The notes: generated by a model not told the origin, from the sequence alone. Counted from the stretch's first letter, positions 42,853 to 55,960 are shown. The stretch is 64,000 nucleotides of DNA from Chondrilla cf. caribensis (GCA_964020155.1 OZ026564.1:1741792-1805791), one strand, 5' to 3'. A program made the numbers and translations.

Positions 42853-43421
42853 ATTCCTCCAAATGGTGAAATTACGCATATGCTTATATGTGAGGTACAT
42901 GAACAGGGTTGAAAACCTGAAACACCGAAACCGGATTTCACACATGTTGTAAGACAAAACAAACGCCCATCTCAAATCTCACTATCATTGTCACTATTGA
43001 TGATCATCACACACACACACAGTAGTATGTGATATGTCTGTATGTGATGAACAACAAAACAATGAAAGTAAACACTGCATGGTTCAGTGATGATGGCATA
43101 CCAGAAGGATTGCTTCTAGCAAACAGACATATCACAGACAATTACAAGGATTATGATAATTCATTGTTATTGTGGGACAACATCCAAGTGTGACAGAATG
43201 CACTAATCAATAATATCGATAACCAATCAAAACAAAGCACATTACACCAAGTGTAAAGAATGATAAAAATCCAATTTAATTATCACCTATTGTTATTAAT
43301 CATGGATTCAACACATTACAAGTTCCACAATACATGTACAGTGCACATACATACATACATACATACATGTTGTAGATAAATCCCTCCTTGAGTTGGTACA
43401 TGGGAAATGTACTGACTACAG

Positions 43422-43465
43422 AAGACTAATTGACCAATCGAGGACTGCTTCGGTCAATTAGTCTT
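43422..43465. repeat. Short hairpin AAGACTAATTGACC / GGTCAATTAGTCTT
   Basis: 14-bp arms around a GC-rich, TTCG-containing loop. The upstream phrase GGTACATGGGAAATGTACTG is shared with the hairpin at 50,049, so it is probably a truncated relative. Confidence 0.7.
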
Positions 43466-43755
43466 TATGTACGTATGGAACTTCAGTCACAACATCAGAT
43501 GATACCCATACAAAATAGACCCCTCTCCCCCAAAAAGTGCATGAGTGTACCATAAAAATGTGTAACAGTAGACACACGCGGCTAGTACAAAGGTAACATA
43601 ATGCTGGGAGAGTACCCCATAGAAATGTGCAACAAAAAATTGGAAGCACCCCAAAAGCCGAACACCAAAGTTGAAAGGACACTACTGGACGGTTTCCAAT
43701 GTTACTTAGCAACTGAAACCATATTAAAGTGCATACAATAATGGTAATAACCAAC

Positions 43756-43955
43756 CTCGGTGCATAGTAGATAATGCTTCCCAAAATGAACTGTACGTCA
43801 GAATTGGTTTGGTTATTCAGTAACTTCTTCATGTCTTCTTGGTACACTGAAGTGGGGATGTTAATCCAAGGGGCTTCCGTGTTCTTTGGTAGTTCTGGGG
43901 GTGGAGGAATCCCCGTGCTCTCCTCCTCATCAATAGTTGTCCCACTTTTTTACTC
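43756..43955 (-). pseudogene. Decayed copy of RhoBTB exon 4 (copy 2)
   Basis: 200 nt against 201 in the gene. A one-base loss near the 5' end shifts the frame; the rest reads MYQEDMKKLLNNQTNSDVQF and ends APR where the gene has AHR. Acceptor and donor look intact. It lies upstream of exon 1, so it is not part of the gene. Confidence 0.8.
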
Positions 43956-44390
43956 CTGAATAATCACACAAATGAACTGACAGTTATTCACAGTAAAATC
44001 AACACATACATAATAATGCACAGAAATGTTTCCTCCCAGCTTTGAGTAATTTAAAGAGAGCTTCCAACTGAAATTTAATAAGAAGCAAAGACTGAATGAA
44101 TTCCAAACATATACAAAAGTTGATACAAATGTACGTACATGAGCTCTGAGCAGTCTTGAGAAGTGATACGTATGTGAATGAACCACATAAACTTTCTACT
44201 ACATACTAGGAAATTTTTACACATGTACGTACATACGTAGGTAGGTACGTATAATATATATTTATACTATAGCATATGTATACCACACACAATAATAATA
44301 CGATGTGACATACGTACGTAGTCAATCCCCAATAATGCTTTCAAAAAACCTGGGGCGATTAATGTGTTTAGTGGATTAACTGGGTATTAT

Positions 44391-44655
44391 CTGTTTCCAT
44401 GGTTACATCTTGAATTGTAATCTGGCAAGGATTAGTAACACATGCAATTACAGTGCCGAACATCATATGCACACTCACACAGTTACCGTAGAGGTTAGAG
44501 AACATTATAACACATATACATATGCTACTGTTGTATTTCACCATACTTCAGCTTGCTGCTGAGAACATGATGTGTACATACCTAAACTATGCTTCCACCA
44601 CAATTACAGTAACATTCATGTGAACATATGGCAATGATGGGGTTGATACTTTGAA
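44391..44655 (-). pseudogene. Fragments of RhoBTB exons 6 and 7
   Basis: 44,391-44,480 matches the exon 7 start region (TTACATCTTGAATTGTAATC against the gene's TTACATCTTGGATTGTAATC), and 44,540-44,655 matches the 3' part of exon 6. Both are short and altered. With the copies at 45,471-45,650 and 47,519-47,715 they form a partial second gene. Confidence 0.7.
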
Positions 44656-45470
44656 CATAGTATTGAGCGGTATTGACAAATATAGTACCACGGTATTTCT
44701 GAAAAAAATATTGCGGTATAACTACATACCTACTATTCTAATATTTCTGTTCTATACTATACTAATGGCTGAGGGATGGTTCATTCGGAAGTATGCCAAC
44801 AACAAGTTTGAGGTGTTCCCATGCCATACTTACACTTGTTTTTCCACAACTTCAGCTTACAGCACTGCCATCATCAACGGTTTTTCCATTTGTTCCCAGC
44901 TCGAGACTGAAATAGTCCCACACAACACTTTTTGTACTGCTCTTGCTTACTAGTTTTGCCACAACTATCCAATAATCGTAGAAACTCTTCAAATCGCTTA
45001 GGTATGAAACATAAATACGTAGGTTTACGACAGCGATGTGCTTTCTGTCCATTCTTTGTTTGAAACATAAATAAGTTTACGACAGCGATACGCTTTCTGT
45101 CATGTCTTTGCTCAGCTTTATCGTTGTCACAGAAGCAATCTACAAATGTAGATAATCTATGCTACGTACACTAGCCTGAGTGCATTTCAGAAGTGACAGT
45201 TGATTAATTAACCAGTTTCTGAAAAGGTCAGCAAGTTAATTATCACCTTTAGGAAGGAAACACAGGAATGGATCTTTCCCAAGGGTGATACAACCTATGC
45301 ATACAAGTATATTATTGAATACATATATACACACATACATGAATACATGCATACATATGTACTACATACACACACTTACGTATATACACATATACGTACA
45401 TACATACGTATATGCCTAGTATTACATGCAGAATATGTACATACACATACATATGTATGTATATAGGTAC

Positions 45471-45650
45471 CTTTGACTCAACAATACAAAGCCTTTTACC
45501 ATTCCTCGATTCACAGCACTAGTAGGAACTGCCTCCAGTTTCTTCTTGGACCACTTCTCACAAAGACACAGTCCTTCCACCTTCAACTCTTTCTCTTTGT
45601 CAACTCCGAATATTCACCGCATCAAGTCTGAAGATGAGCACAGCACAACC
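45471..45650 (-). pseudogene. Decayed copy of RhoBTB exon 5
   Basis: 180 nt, the same length as the gene's exon 5, with donor and acceptor kept. It reads VVLCSSSDLMR and then a stop (TGA), followed by KEKELKVEGLCLCEKWSKKK. The stop shows that it cannot serve as a normal exon. Confidence 0.85.
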
Positions 45651-47518
45651 CTACAGGATTGTAGAAACTAATTTGAATGCTATAGAGTATTATTGCCTAC
45701 GCACAAAGGCAATATGCAAGTACATACAGTATACCCTGATACATGAGGAGAGCTAAGGTAACAACAGGACAACAAATTCTCTTCCCTTATGCGTAACCAT
45801 GGTACATAGGAAGCACACTCCAGAAGGTTTGAAAGTACATAATTATTGCCCCAAACCACTGCACAGACAGTAAACAAACCAGCCAATGAGATTATAGGCT
45901 CAGGAGAAAACCTACAAACACATATGCACACAGTAAGTATAATATGAGTTTCAGTTTAAACACTTGCATTAATTTGTCTCTTATGACTCCAAGGCTTCTC
46001 AATTCTTACAACAATCAACAGAGCATGACTATACAGAATCCCTGGTAATTACTGGATAATGGTGAAGCCTGGCAAGACAGCAAATTGACAGTTGAAAAAT
46101 GGTGATTACTATGGAGACAGGCAGTCGTGTAATATATACCAAGTAACCACAATGACATCACTCCACTGAACCATACCATAATTGGAAGTCTCTAAGAGAG
46201 GTTCTACAGCAATTAGTACTGCCGAATTGGATAACAACCATATCCTTTGTGCAATGCACGTGCAACTACTTGAATTGCATAATTGGATCAACAATCCATC
46301 CAACTACATGCATACTGTATGTACATACTATATTAATGCAAAGGAGACTCAGCACATGCAGAAGTCATGCAAGAACATAATATTATGTATGTACACAAGA
46401 GACTTCACATAAGGTTCACACACATTGGGTATGCTATGGTTGAGTATACTTAGCATAGCTACAAAAGGTGTAGGACCGGGTGTGGAAACGGGTGTGGTTT
46501 AGGGAATCCAAGGGTTTATTGATCACTGAAACTGCTTTCTCCATACAATGATTCGAATGAGTACAGCTATGAACACCCACAGCATTCTATCATTATGAAG
46601 TAACATAACAGTTTATTGTAATTATTACATAATTTCTAAGTTGTTTCAACTTATAGTTCATTAGTCAGTCTACGTGTACACCAAATTTTGCCGATTGAGA
46701 TAGTTGACATCATGTATCCTTAAATTTACAGGATGTACGGTTCTAATCATACAAAACTGAACATTCAACAGGCATACCGCTACCCACTAAACGGGAATGC
46801 TGTTTAGTAGGTGAGTCACCGAACTTGACGATTATGATGTCTCCTACTTGATTTCTATTTAAAAGCTCTGATTGCCAGACAAACACTCGTGATGGGAGAA
46901 GCACACAAAATGAAATAATTGAGACAATTTTTTCAACTCAATTTAGACAGTTTCAAAATACCAACTTGCTTTGAGGTGTTGATTAGTGTATAGGGTAAAC
47001 AAGAGAATGGGTTCAGCTGTACAACATTCAGTTTAGTATCCCCATATGTATGCCGCTATGCTAAAAGCATAGCACAGGTGCACACACACACACAGGATAC
47101 CTCACCACAAATACATATGTGTATACAACATACAGCAGTAATAACATAGCAGGTGTGCACATAACAGTAATCCTGTGTTTCTATGGGTTACAACACTATT
47201 CGAAAACCTACATATGTAGGTACGTAATTTTATAAGAACAAATGTAATTTTAGTCACAGATCAGATGATAGCCATACAAAATTATAGACCCCCCCAAAGT
47301 GCATGAGTGTACCATAAAAATGTGTAATAGTAGACACATGCGGCTGGTACAAAGGTAACATAATGCTGGGAGAACACACCATAGAAATGTGCAACAACAA
47401 ATTGGAAGCACCCCCAAGAGCCAAACACTAAGATCAAAAGGACACTACTAGACGGTTTCCAATGTAACTTAGCAACTGAAACCATATTAATGTGCATACA
47501 ATAATGGTGATAACCAAC

Positions 47519-47715
47519 CTGTGTGCATAGTAGATAGTGCTTCCCAAAATGAACTGTACGTCAGAATGGGTTTGGTTATTCAGTAACTTCTTCATGTCTT
47601 CTTGGTAAACTGAAGTGGGGATGTTAATCCAAGCAGCCGCTATGTTCTTTGGTAGTTCTGGGAGTGGGGGAATCCCCGTACTCTCCTCCTCATCAACAGT
47701 TGTCATACTTTTTTA
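47519..47715 (-). pseudogene. Decayed copy of RhoBTB exon 4 (copy 3)
   Basis: Frame MTTVDEEESTGIPPLPELPK then AAAWINIPTSVYQEDMKKLL is open, but the acceptor AG of the true exon has become ATGC, so splicing into it should fail. Confidence 0.8.
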
Positions 47716-48004
47716 CGCATGAATAATCACACACTTTAACTGAAAGTTATTCGCAGTAAAATCAAAACATACATAAATGCAGAGAAATGTTTCCTCACAG
47801 CTTTTAGCATAGAGAGCTTCCAACTGACATTTAAAAAGAAGCAAGGACTGAATGAATTCCAAACATATACAAAAGTTGATACAAATGTACGTACATGTCC
47901 TCTGAGCAGTCTTGAGAAGTGATATGTATGTGAATAAACCACATAAACTTCCTATATACTACAGACTAGGAAATTTTTACACAAGTACATACGTACGTAT
48001 GTAG

Positions 48005-48585
48005 GTACGCATAATTACCAAGTGTCAGTGAGGTAATTGTTTCCGTTCGTTACTGGAGTCCGATTGAGGTTGCCCACTTTTTAATTGGTTGAAGGTGTCT
48101 CAATGAAATTTTTGTGATGAATTTAGTCCAATATGTCAAATTTGTGTCAGGCGCAGCAAACGTCTGCGAGGTCAGAGGGGCGATTGGTGCCACACGTCGA
48201 ATAGGGCAACGGTGAGGTATCGGACTGAGGTTATCATTCAAATCTAGCCCACTTACTCGCTATGCCACAGCGGCTGAAAGTTTTTCCTTCATCTAGTGCC
48301 CCTGGATCCGGATTTCATCTTGCGATAACGTTTGTTGACTTCGCATCACAAGAACAATGTCTTTCAATTTTCCTGCAGAACAGATTTTCCGATTAATATT
48401 CTGTAAAGTCGGCGATTCCTAGTTTACGTTGGGGACATCGAAATGCACAGCCATTGTGTCGTCCAAGTTGGCAGACATTTAATGGCTATAGTTAGTAACG
48501 TGACATCACGTTGACGCTATCGATGTCGATGACATAATCAATATCGATCCAAGCATTTGCGAGGTTCTGAACTTCGTTCACAACT
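48005..48585. other. Unique insertion between duplicated blocks
   Basis: Compared with 44,225-44,250, about 570 bp of sequence with higher GC and CpG is inserted here. It holds no ORF above 63 codons and no recognised domain. It is distinct in texture from its TACGTA-rich surroundings; the origin is unknown. Confidence 0.5.
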
Positions 48586-49306
48586 AGTATATATTTTTTA
48601 TACTATTGCATATGTATACCACACACAATAATAATACAATGTGACATACGTACTTAGTCAATCCCCAAAAATTTGCTTTCAAAAACCCTGGGGCATTTAA
48701 TGTGTTTAGTGGATTAACTGTATATTATCTGTACATTACGTTGAACTGGGAAATTTTAGGATGATGACAAGAGTTTGGTGGGTGAAGCAGCAGTGGATCA
48801 AGGTCAGAGGTCTGTGAGATGGACTAATATGCTCCCATACAAATACAGTGGAACCCACTAAAGACCACCTCAGTAATAAGAGCAGTGGTATCACTATTTT
48901 ACAGCCCTACAACACTCCGCATTGTATTACTCTGTACACTTTAAACATCAGAACCGGGACCACCTTGTAAACAAGACGTCTTAGATTTTACCATCTGTGG
49001 TCACAATTTTAAGATTTCACAACACGCATGTGCTATTCGTTGCATGAGAACAAAGCTTCAACAACACACAAGTACTATTGGTTGCATGAGAATGAAGCCA
49101 ACATGTCACATCCACCTGTCCAACATGAAGCAAGTGGCATACACACCTGGTGATGGGAGAGTTAATACAGTTGATGAGAACGAAACAGCACAAGTTGCCT
49201 TGGGTTGATACACATTAGAAGCTTGTGTAGTTTGTTTCTATGGATCGATAACTCAATCGCACTTTTACACTCTTGCAAGCAATATTATGCACATACACAA
49301 TAATAT

Positions 49307-49952
49307 TACAGTAAAACCTCTTTAATCCGACACTCAATGGGGAATGAAAATAATGTCAGATTATGAGGTTGTCGGATTAGAGAGGTTTCATTGTCAAATA
49401 AATAATAATTCCGGAGCCACTTATTAGCATGTATACTGCATTGACATTGTTAATAGTGATACAATAAGACACACATAATTAGATGCAACAAGAAATACAG
49501 TCATATAAATATAATAAATATAAATATATGTACATGTATGAACATTACTCGGTGCTTTTTTTGAAAAAGTATGTCAAAGTGCAGTACTTTATCACCTCCT
49601 TCTATAACCTACATGAGGATAAATTTCCTCGCATGACCCGTTACACCAGGGTCAAATTACTGAATCATAAGTTTGGAAATACCATTCAGTTGTATTGCAT
49701 AATGAAAGAACATGGCACCCACAAACTCAACAGTTAATCGAACGAATTTAATCTGTATTTGTATAATTGTAATTGGACTGTAGAGGTATATTTTGTTCTG
49801 GGGACTCCAAAATCAATGCCAGTTTTCAGATTAGGCATTTGTCGCATTAGGCAGGTCATTTTGTATTGAAAAAGTGTCCCAGCTTGAAATTTGGTGTCAG
49901 TTTAAGCATTTGTCGGTTTAAAGAGGTGTTGGATTGAACAGGTTCTACTGTA
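49307..49952. mobile_element. TA-flanked DNA element, pogo or Tc1/mariner-like, non-autonomous
   Basis: Starts TA-CAGTAAAACCTCTTTAATCC and ends AACAGGTTCTACTG-TA. Subterminal GTCGGATTAGAGAGGTT and GTCGGTTTAAAGAGGT segments echo the ends. It is about 640 bp. The 84-codon frame inside (49,483-49,737) has no recognised domain. Confidence 0.7.
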
Positions 49953-50048
49953 CATCCATACATAAGTATATACATACTATGCCTTTTATATATAAGTATG
50001 CACATATGTATATAAATACAAATGCAATCATACATATATTATACATGT

Positions 50049-50236
50049 AATAGTTGCACCCCGCTTTTGGTCGGTACATGGGAAATATACTGAGCGGATA
50101 TCAGTTAATTAACCGAGGGCGCAGCACAGGATAAAGGAGACAAAAAGGTTGTTCCGTGTAACGCAGCCCTCGGTTAATTAACTGATATCGGCTCAGTACA
50201 TTCCCATGTACCGACCAAAAGCGGGGTACAACTATT
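50049..50236. repeat. Long palindromic hairpin, about 75-bp arms
   Basis: Left arm AATAGTTGCACCCCGCTTTTG through GTTAATTAACCGAGGGC; right arm GCCCTCGGTTAATTAACTGA back to AGCGGGGTACAACTATT. The loop is about 35 bases. It is followed by TTGCATCCCG, comparable to the CTTGTATCCT that follows the hairpins at 2,316 and 50,880. Confidence 0.9.
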
Positions 50237-50273
50237 TTGCATCCCGTTCAAAGCACGATTACGAGTAGCGGAG

Positions 50274-50525
50274 ATGGATTTCGTTCACGCCATTGAAAAA
50301 GACGATTTTCTCAAAGAGCTGGAGGTGGCTATCAACCCATTCAGATGGCTTCTTGGCCGCCCGTACTTCCCAAACCAACGAGCGTCAGGACACTTATCGA
50401 ACGAACGAGGAAAATGGCCGAATCCACGAGCCTTGGAATATTTACCGAGCGAACGAAGAAACTCATCGAACCAACGAGTTTCAGAGTATTTACCGAATGA
50501 ACAAAGAAACTTGCCGAACCAATGA
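50274..50525 (+). CDS. Short ORF with 16-residue repeats next to a hairpin; unrecognised
   Basis: Starts MDFVHAIEKDDFLKELEVAI 38 bases after the hairpin, then NPFRWLLGRPYFP. It continues into a 16-residue repeat with consensus N-Q-R-x-x-x-Y-L-P-N-E-R-x-N-x-P. The DNA repeat is exactly 48 bp, so each unit keeps the frame. A TGA in the fourth unit ends the frame. It could be a captured first exon or part of a repeat element; no family recognised. Confidence 0.35.
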   Translation: MDFVHAIEKDDFLKELEVAINPFRWLLGRPYFPNQRASGHLSNERGKWPNPRALEYLPSERRNSSNQRVSEYLPNEQRNLPNQ

Positions 50526-50612
50526 GTTTTAGAGTATTTACCGAACGAACGAGGAAACTTGCCGAACCATTGAGGCTTAGGATACTTACCGAACGAACGA
50601 AGCAACGGTTAT
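50373..50612 (+). repeat. 48-bp tandem repeat, five units
   Basis: Units at 50373, 50421, 50469, 50517 and 50565. Each starts near AACCAACGAG and contains TATTTACCGAAYGAAC. The last unit is partial. They are in codon phase with the upstream ATG. Confidence 0.85.
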
Positions 50613-50746
50613 GGCTTCTTCTAATAGAAAATCCGAGAAACAACCTTTTTAACCCCCGTTGAGAACGTCGAAGAGTGGCTCGAGCCAAGAATACAGCCGA
50701 GAATACACAATGGGCACATAACAATGGCTGTTGATTAATTAATACC

Positions 50747-50833
50747 AGTCACTTAAAAACCGGGGTACATCACTAATAAGGTCAGTGTTGTACCCCAGTA
50801 CATCGCGAATGTACTCCTTTGATCTTAAGTGAC
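50747..50833. repeat. Nested palindrome GTCACTTAA ... TTAAGTGAC
   Basis: Outer arms GTCACTTAA/TTAAGTGAC and inner GGTACA/TGTACC plus AGTACAT/ATGTACT. It lies between two other hairpins. Confidence 0.65.
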
Positions 50834-50879
50834 AATATCACCAATCGGGATACATAGATACATACAGTATGTATGTAAT

Positions 50880-50998
50880 AGTTATATCCTGCCTAGGTGT
50901 GCTGAAACAGATATAAAGTGCTAATTGATTACCGAGGGTGAAGCCTGAAGTAATCTGTTAGCACTATCTACTGCAGCACACCTAGGCAGGATATAACT
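50880..50998. repeat. Palindromic hairpin, sister of the one at 2,316
   Basis: The outer arms AGTTATATCCTGCCTAGGTG / CACCTAGGCAGGATATAACT match the 2,316 hairpin in design and partly in sequence. The inner arms are more diverged, with an apex around GGGTGAAGCCT. CTTGTATCCTG follows at 51,001, the start of an inverted 230-bp unit. Confidence 0.85.
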
Positions 50999-51000
50999 GA

Positions 51001-52027
51001 CTTGTATCCTGATGTGATGGTTGATAGACAATTTATACAGTAAATACACGGATAGTTCAATACAACAAATTATATGCAATAGAAATATGGTCACTAAATT
51101 CCTGCCTTGTTCTCACACAATTAATTCTAACAATGAAACCTGTCTGGCCAGGTGAACTGTGCTGTATCAATGACCTGTGCTACATGGCTTATGTACACAC
51201 AGATTTCTCATTGATCCTCCCCTCAACCAGGATCCAAGTACATATATATATATATCTAATTTTATATAATATTATACTATGTCATATGACAATAAGCATG
51301 CATATACATACATACAAGTACATTCACACGTATACATAGATACATACGCATATATGTATGTATGTATGTATACGTGTATGTAAGTACTTAATACATAAGA
51401 TACATACATGCTTTTAAGTACGTATAAATACACACATATGTACATGTACATACATACATACATACAGACATACATATAATATACAACATACACACATACA
51501 TATGTATACAAACATGCACGCATACATGCATCCATACATGAATACATATGTACTTGTATCCTGGTTGAGGGGTGGATCAAAGGAAAAACTGTGCGTACAT
51601 AAGCCATGTAGCACAGGTCAGTGATACAGCACAGGTCACCAGACAGGTTTCATTGTTAGGATTAATTGCGTGAGAACAAGGCAGGAAATTAGTAAACACT
51701 TTTCTATTGCATATAATGTTGTATTGGACTATGCGCATACTTGCTGTATAAATTGTCCATCAATCACCACGCCAGGATATAACTATTACTTGTATCCTGG
51801 TTGAGGGGAGGATCAAAGAGAAATCTGTGCGTACATAAGCCATGTAGCACAGATCAGTGACACAGTACAGGTCACCAGACAGGTTTCATTGTTAGGATTA
51901 ATTGCGTGAGAACAAGGCAGGAAATTAGTAAACACATTTCTATTGCATATAATATGTTGTATTGGACTATACGTATATTTGCAGTATAAATTGTCTATCA
52001 TTCACCACGCCAGGATATATCTATTAC
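51001..52027. repeat. 230-bp repeat units: one inverted and two tandem copies
   Basis: Inverted copy 51,001-51,240; direct copies 51,553-51,789 and 51,789-52,027, joined end to end at CTATTACTTGTATCCTGG. The 51,241-51,552 spacer is a TACATA/TACGTA-rich simple repeat. No coding capacity. Confidence 0.8.
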
Positions 52028-52385
52028 ATACATACATACTGTGTATACAGTACAGCTGTATGTACACACATACATACGTACATACGTATAAGTCACTGTC
52101 CAAACTGAACACTCAGTGTCCCGGTAACAATAGTGAGTTCAATGGAGTGGAATGTGTAGTCATCTTCAAGGTTTCACATAATTTCACTGAGTACGTATAT
52201 TATACTTTTGTATAAATGCATATTGAATGTCTTCTGTAGACTATACACATCCTTCCTAATGAAATTTGACCATCATCACAGAGACACAGTGTCTTAAACA
52301 TGACTGTATTATTGAGTCCACATCATTGGACTCAACAAGAGGGCATAGATTATGCTATTCAAATGCATCTACACACAGAACTTCA

Positions 52386-52570
52386 CAGGTACACGCAGAG
52401 CACACCTCACAGGTCACAGGTACATGTAGAGCACACCTCACAGGTCATAGGTACATGTAGAGCATACCTCACAGATCACAGGTACATGTAGAGCACACCT
52501 CACAGATCACAGGTACATGTAGAGCACACCTCACAGATCACAGGTACATGTAGAGCACATCTCACAGATC
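52386..52570. repeat. 31-bp minisatellite, about six units
   Basis: Unit ACAGGTACATGTAGAGCACA followed by CCTCACAGATC. Early units have GGTC in place of GATC. The units are contiguous with no spacers. Confidence 0.9.
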
Positions 52571-52762
52571 TTTGCATGTTACCTGTAGTGAAATAACCTT
52601 TGCATTGTATTTTAATGTGTCCGAATTAGCACTATACTTACGGTTCCATGTGTGCATGCTGTGTTCGGTTGCAACTCCGAAGTAACGGACAGGAAGGAAT
52701 GTCTGAGATCTCCAGATGTGACAATTGATTAATCAATTAGCTACCAAAATGAAGAGATTGGT

Positions 52763-52811
52763 AAGTGGCTAATCGCAATACATGTTATTCGTGTATCGCG
52801 ATTAGCCACTT
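52763..52811. repeat. Hairpin AAGTGGCTAATCGC / GCGATTAGCCACTT
   Basis: Perfect 14-bp outer arms; pairing continues after one mismatch through ATACA/TGTAT. The loop is about 10 bases. Confidence 0.85.
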
Positions 52812-53904
52812 CATATCACCTCAGGGAAGGGAACACAAGGAATGGAACCTTCCTGAAGGTGGTACAACATACACAGATATCAAGATGCACCAACCCAAAC
52901 AATTCATACAATTGATAGAAGAAGTGGGTCCATGTACACACAATGCCACAGTCTGACACCTTCTGGTTTAGACTTTGCATGTCACTCCAGCAACACAACA
53001 CAAAGTGGAAGACACTTGTCTCCTGATCTAACACATGCGTCTGTATTAATTTAACACATGTCTGGATTACCTTCACTTCATGCTTGTACGTATGCACACG
53101 TATATGTACGTACATAGATATATACGTACATACACTCATGTGTACTGTAAACATGTACACTCATAGAAACATGGTTACTTTTGAACATAATATATTATGT
53201 TTAGTTTGTTATACATACAATGTATGTGTGTAGGCAAGCATACATACAGTATATACGTACATATGTATGTATGTATTTAGGTAGATATATACTGCACATG
53301 GTACGTATACATACATAGTGTACTGTACATACATATAATATTATAGTTATGTATATACGTATATGTACATAAATCTCTCATAAGTGGAGCATTAATGTCT
53401 GACTGTAAATCTAATATGTGTGCACGTACGTACGTAGGTAACACTGTTGGTTTTGAGGAGCTGTCCTACACAACTGATGAGAGTGTTGGACAGTTCACTC
53501 AGGTCAGGCTAGCAGCTGACCAGCCATTTGCCGAGGTAACAGAGGTTGAAGTACTTTGAACAAGTAACAGCAAATGGTATGACGGAATATTACATACTTT
53601 ATGTACATACATACATGCATACATACGTACATACATACATACATATGTACATATGTACATACACTTACAGTATTATGTGTGAAGGATGCAACCTGTAGCC
53701 TACTGTAGTAATTTAACACCCAAATACAGAATCGGTCAAGGATTACTACAAGAGCTCTCACCCCTCAAAGTTTATGTACGTAGCTAAAACAAATGAAATC
53801 AACTCTTATGCCTAAAATTTCATACATACTTAGCTCCTCAAAAATGTTATTCAATGTCTCAGAATAATACTATAAGTTGTGCAAATTCATTTCTCAAAAT
53901 GAAG

Positions 53905-54415
53905 TGTAACAATTAATTCAAGTTCAAAAACTTGTGGGGCTGCCGCCCCCGCACTCGAATTACTTGGGTGTCTTCCTTAGGTTAAGAAGAACCATCGTTG
54001 AAGTTATTGCATTGCATTACACTGAGCTTAAGCACACGAATTTTAGCCCAAATTCTAATTGTCGGCATTTGAAATCAGCCATCTTTTTTCGCGCAATATA
54101 AATTACAATATAAATTCATTGTTGCAGTTATACATATGAAAACATTATATTATATATATAATGAGATAATCAGGAATCGTATTTGCCAAAGCTACATCAT
54201 TTACCGCAGGCTAGCCTCCAAAATTTCATAACAAAAAAATTGATAACTTCAACCAACACCTCTTGTTGTCCGTTGAGTGCTGAACTTACACAGAAATTAC
54301 TACAAAAACAGTATCATCTGCACAAAGTGCAAAAATTGTGCTCTTCGAAAAAATCGCATGTGGAACATGTCCACTTTCCGCACTAAGCGTTAATAGGATG
54401 GTATTAACGCCTTAG
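53905..54415. other. Repeat insertion with GC palindrome and a terminal hairpin
   Basis: 53,905-54,100 matches the insertion at 14,190-14,470 (shared CAAAAACTTGTGGGGCTGCC). Near its other side CACTAAGCGTTAATA (54,381) pairs with TATTAACGCCTTAGTG ending 54,415. The 67-codon frame at 54,183-54,386 has no recognised domain. Confidence 0.5.
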
Positions 54416-55020
54416 TGCAGCCTAAGATCCCTTTGTCACATGACGCGCATGTGATTTGATCGAGTGATTACGCAAGAAAATCGATCGTACCTAATCGAAG
54501 ATCGGAGCACGTAGCAAGAGTAATATATATTAGACATTATCATATCACTTTAATTCTTATCTCCTTCGATTAAAACCCTCTACTGGAGGTTCAAATCGAA
54601 GGATTGAATTTTTACTCCACTGCGTATACCGATTGGAACCTTTTAAGGGAAGCAACGGCGCTATTGAAATAAATTTATGATCAGTAACGGAGTAATTTTA
54701 GTCATTTTATGTATCAGAAGTGCACAATAGTTATAAAATGATGAAATAAAATTGATATAAGATCAAATTCCAACAAACGTCGTAAACAAGTGTAAAGGGA
54801 CATGTTCCACATGCGATTGCACTACCTATGTGGGTAACAGTGGCAAGGGACCCACAGCTGAATATCCTCTTGATGGTTGCACACATGTACATACTATACA
54901 TACTTATGTAGAATTTTGTATGTATGTATGTATGTATGTATGTACGTACTGTATGCAAGTTTAAGAAAGATACGTAGAATAAAGACAACTAACGTACACA
55001 TGGATAGGTGTACATACAGT
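54416..55020. other. Intron-like sequence of gene C, no gene seen
   Basis: Mixed unique DNA, then TATG repeats at about 54,918-54,945. The phrase ACATGTTCCACATGCGATT near 54,800 is the inverse of one near 54,352, giving an inverted pair around 54,350-54,820. Confidence 0.4.
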
Positions 55021-55960
55021 ATGTACATATGTATTCAATCACCCTATTGTAGGTGTACATGTTGGATTTGCGGAGAACACCATCCCAACACAAGAAGCAG
55101 ATGGAACAGTAGAAATAGAGTTGGTAATTGTAGGCCAATTCAGTGTACCATTCGAAGTGAACATGCATCCAAGAAACAAATCAACCTTAAGTTAGTGCCA
55201 CATGTCAATACGCAACCAGTATAATATTGTACATTATTAAGTGTCCAGTATGCAACAATGTAGCAGGGTTGTACAGCAAAGAATATGTCAGAATAACTCG
55301 TAAACAATAAATATGAGAAAAATAAAGAGTAAAATGGGCTTGGTACACCCACATACGTACATATCTCAATGGACTGTTTGCTGCTAACATTGTTGAGTGT
55401 GGTATTGTTGGGACAATGCAGTCCTTCCCTTCAAACTGGCCAACAGTAACCATGCATTCAATGCCATACCAATGCACACAATATACATACGTAATACATT
55501 GGTATGGGAATGAAGGCATAGCTACTTTTGACTATACACAACATTGTACAACGTTAACACTTTATACACGTGCAGACGTACATCTATACACCATATCATA
55601 GCTGACATTTAAAAAATGACTACACTCAGCCCATTTGGCCGTACAATCAGGTCTCTTTCAAACAAACATTGCAGTGTATTTGAAATAATGTGAACCATCC
55701 CACACACACTACAGTAGCAACAACATACTGCCGCCCTTTGTTCACAGGCATACTGGACTATGTGTATAGTGCTGAAGAGACACTCACATTCGAACCACAT
55801 CACCCCAGAATCAGAACCCAGGTGCTCATAGTGGACGACCACATCTTGGAAGGTACCCAAAGTTTCACTCTTGAACTGGAGGTGCCCAAAGCTAGCCAAC
55901 AACTTGGAGTGGATCTGGGAGAATATCAAGAAGTACAAGTAGACATTGAAGACAATGACA

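Noticed and set aside
44651..44953. 100-codon plus-strand frame MNIVLSGIDKY... and overlapping minus frames with Cys residues
   Set aside because: No recognisable domain, no splice context, and it lies inside a degraded duplicated block.
49483..49737. 84-codon plus-strand ORF
   Set aside because: It lies inside a TA-flanked MITE-like element, has no domain and has skewed composition (KYNKYKYMYMY).
52386..52570. Regular 31-bp repeats suggesting a CRISPR array
   Set aside because: The units are contiguous with no variable spacers, and the host is a eukaryote; this is a minisatellite.
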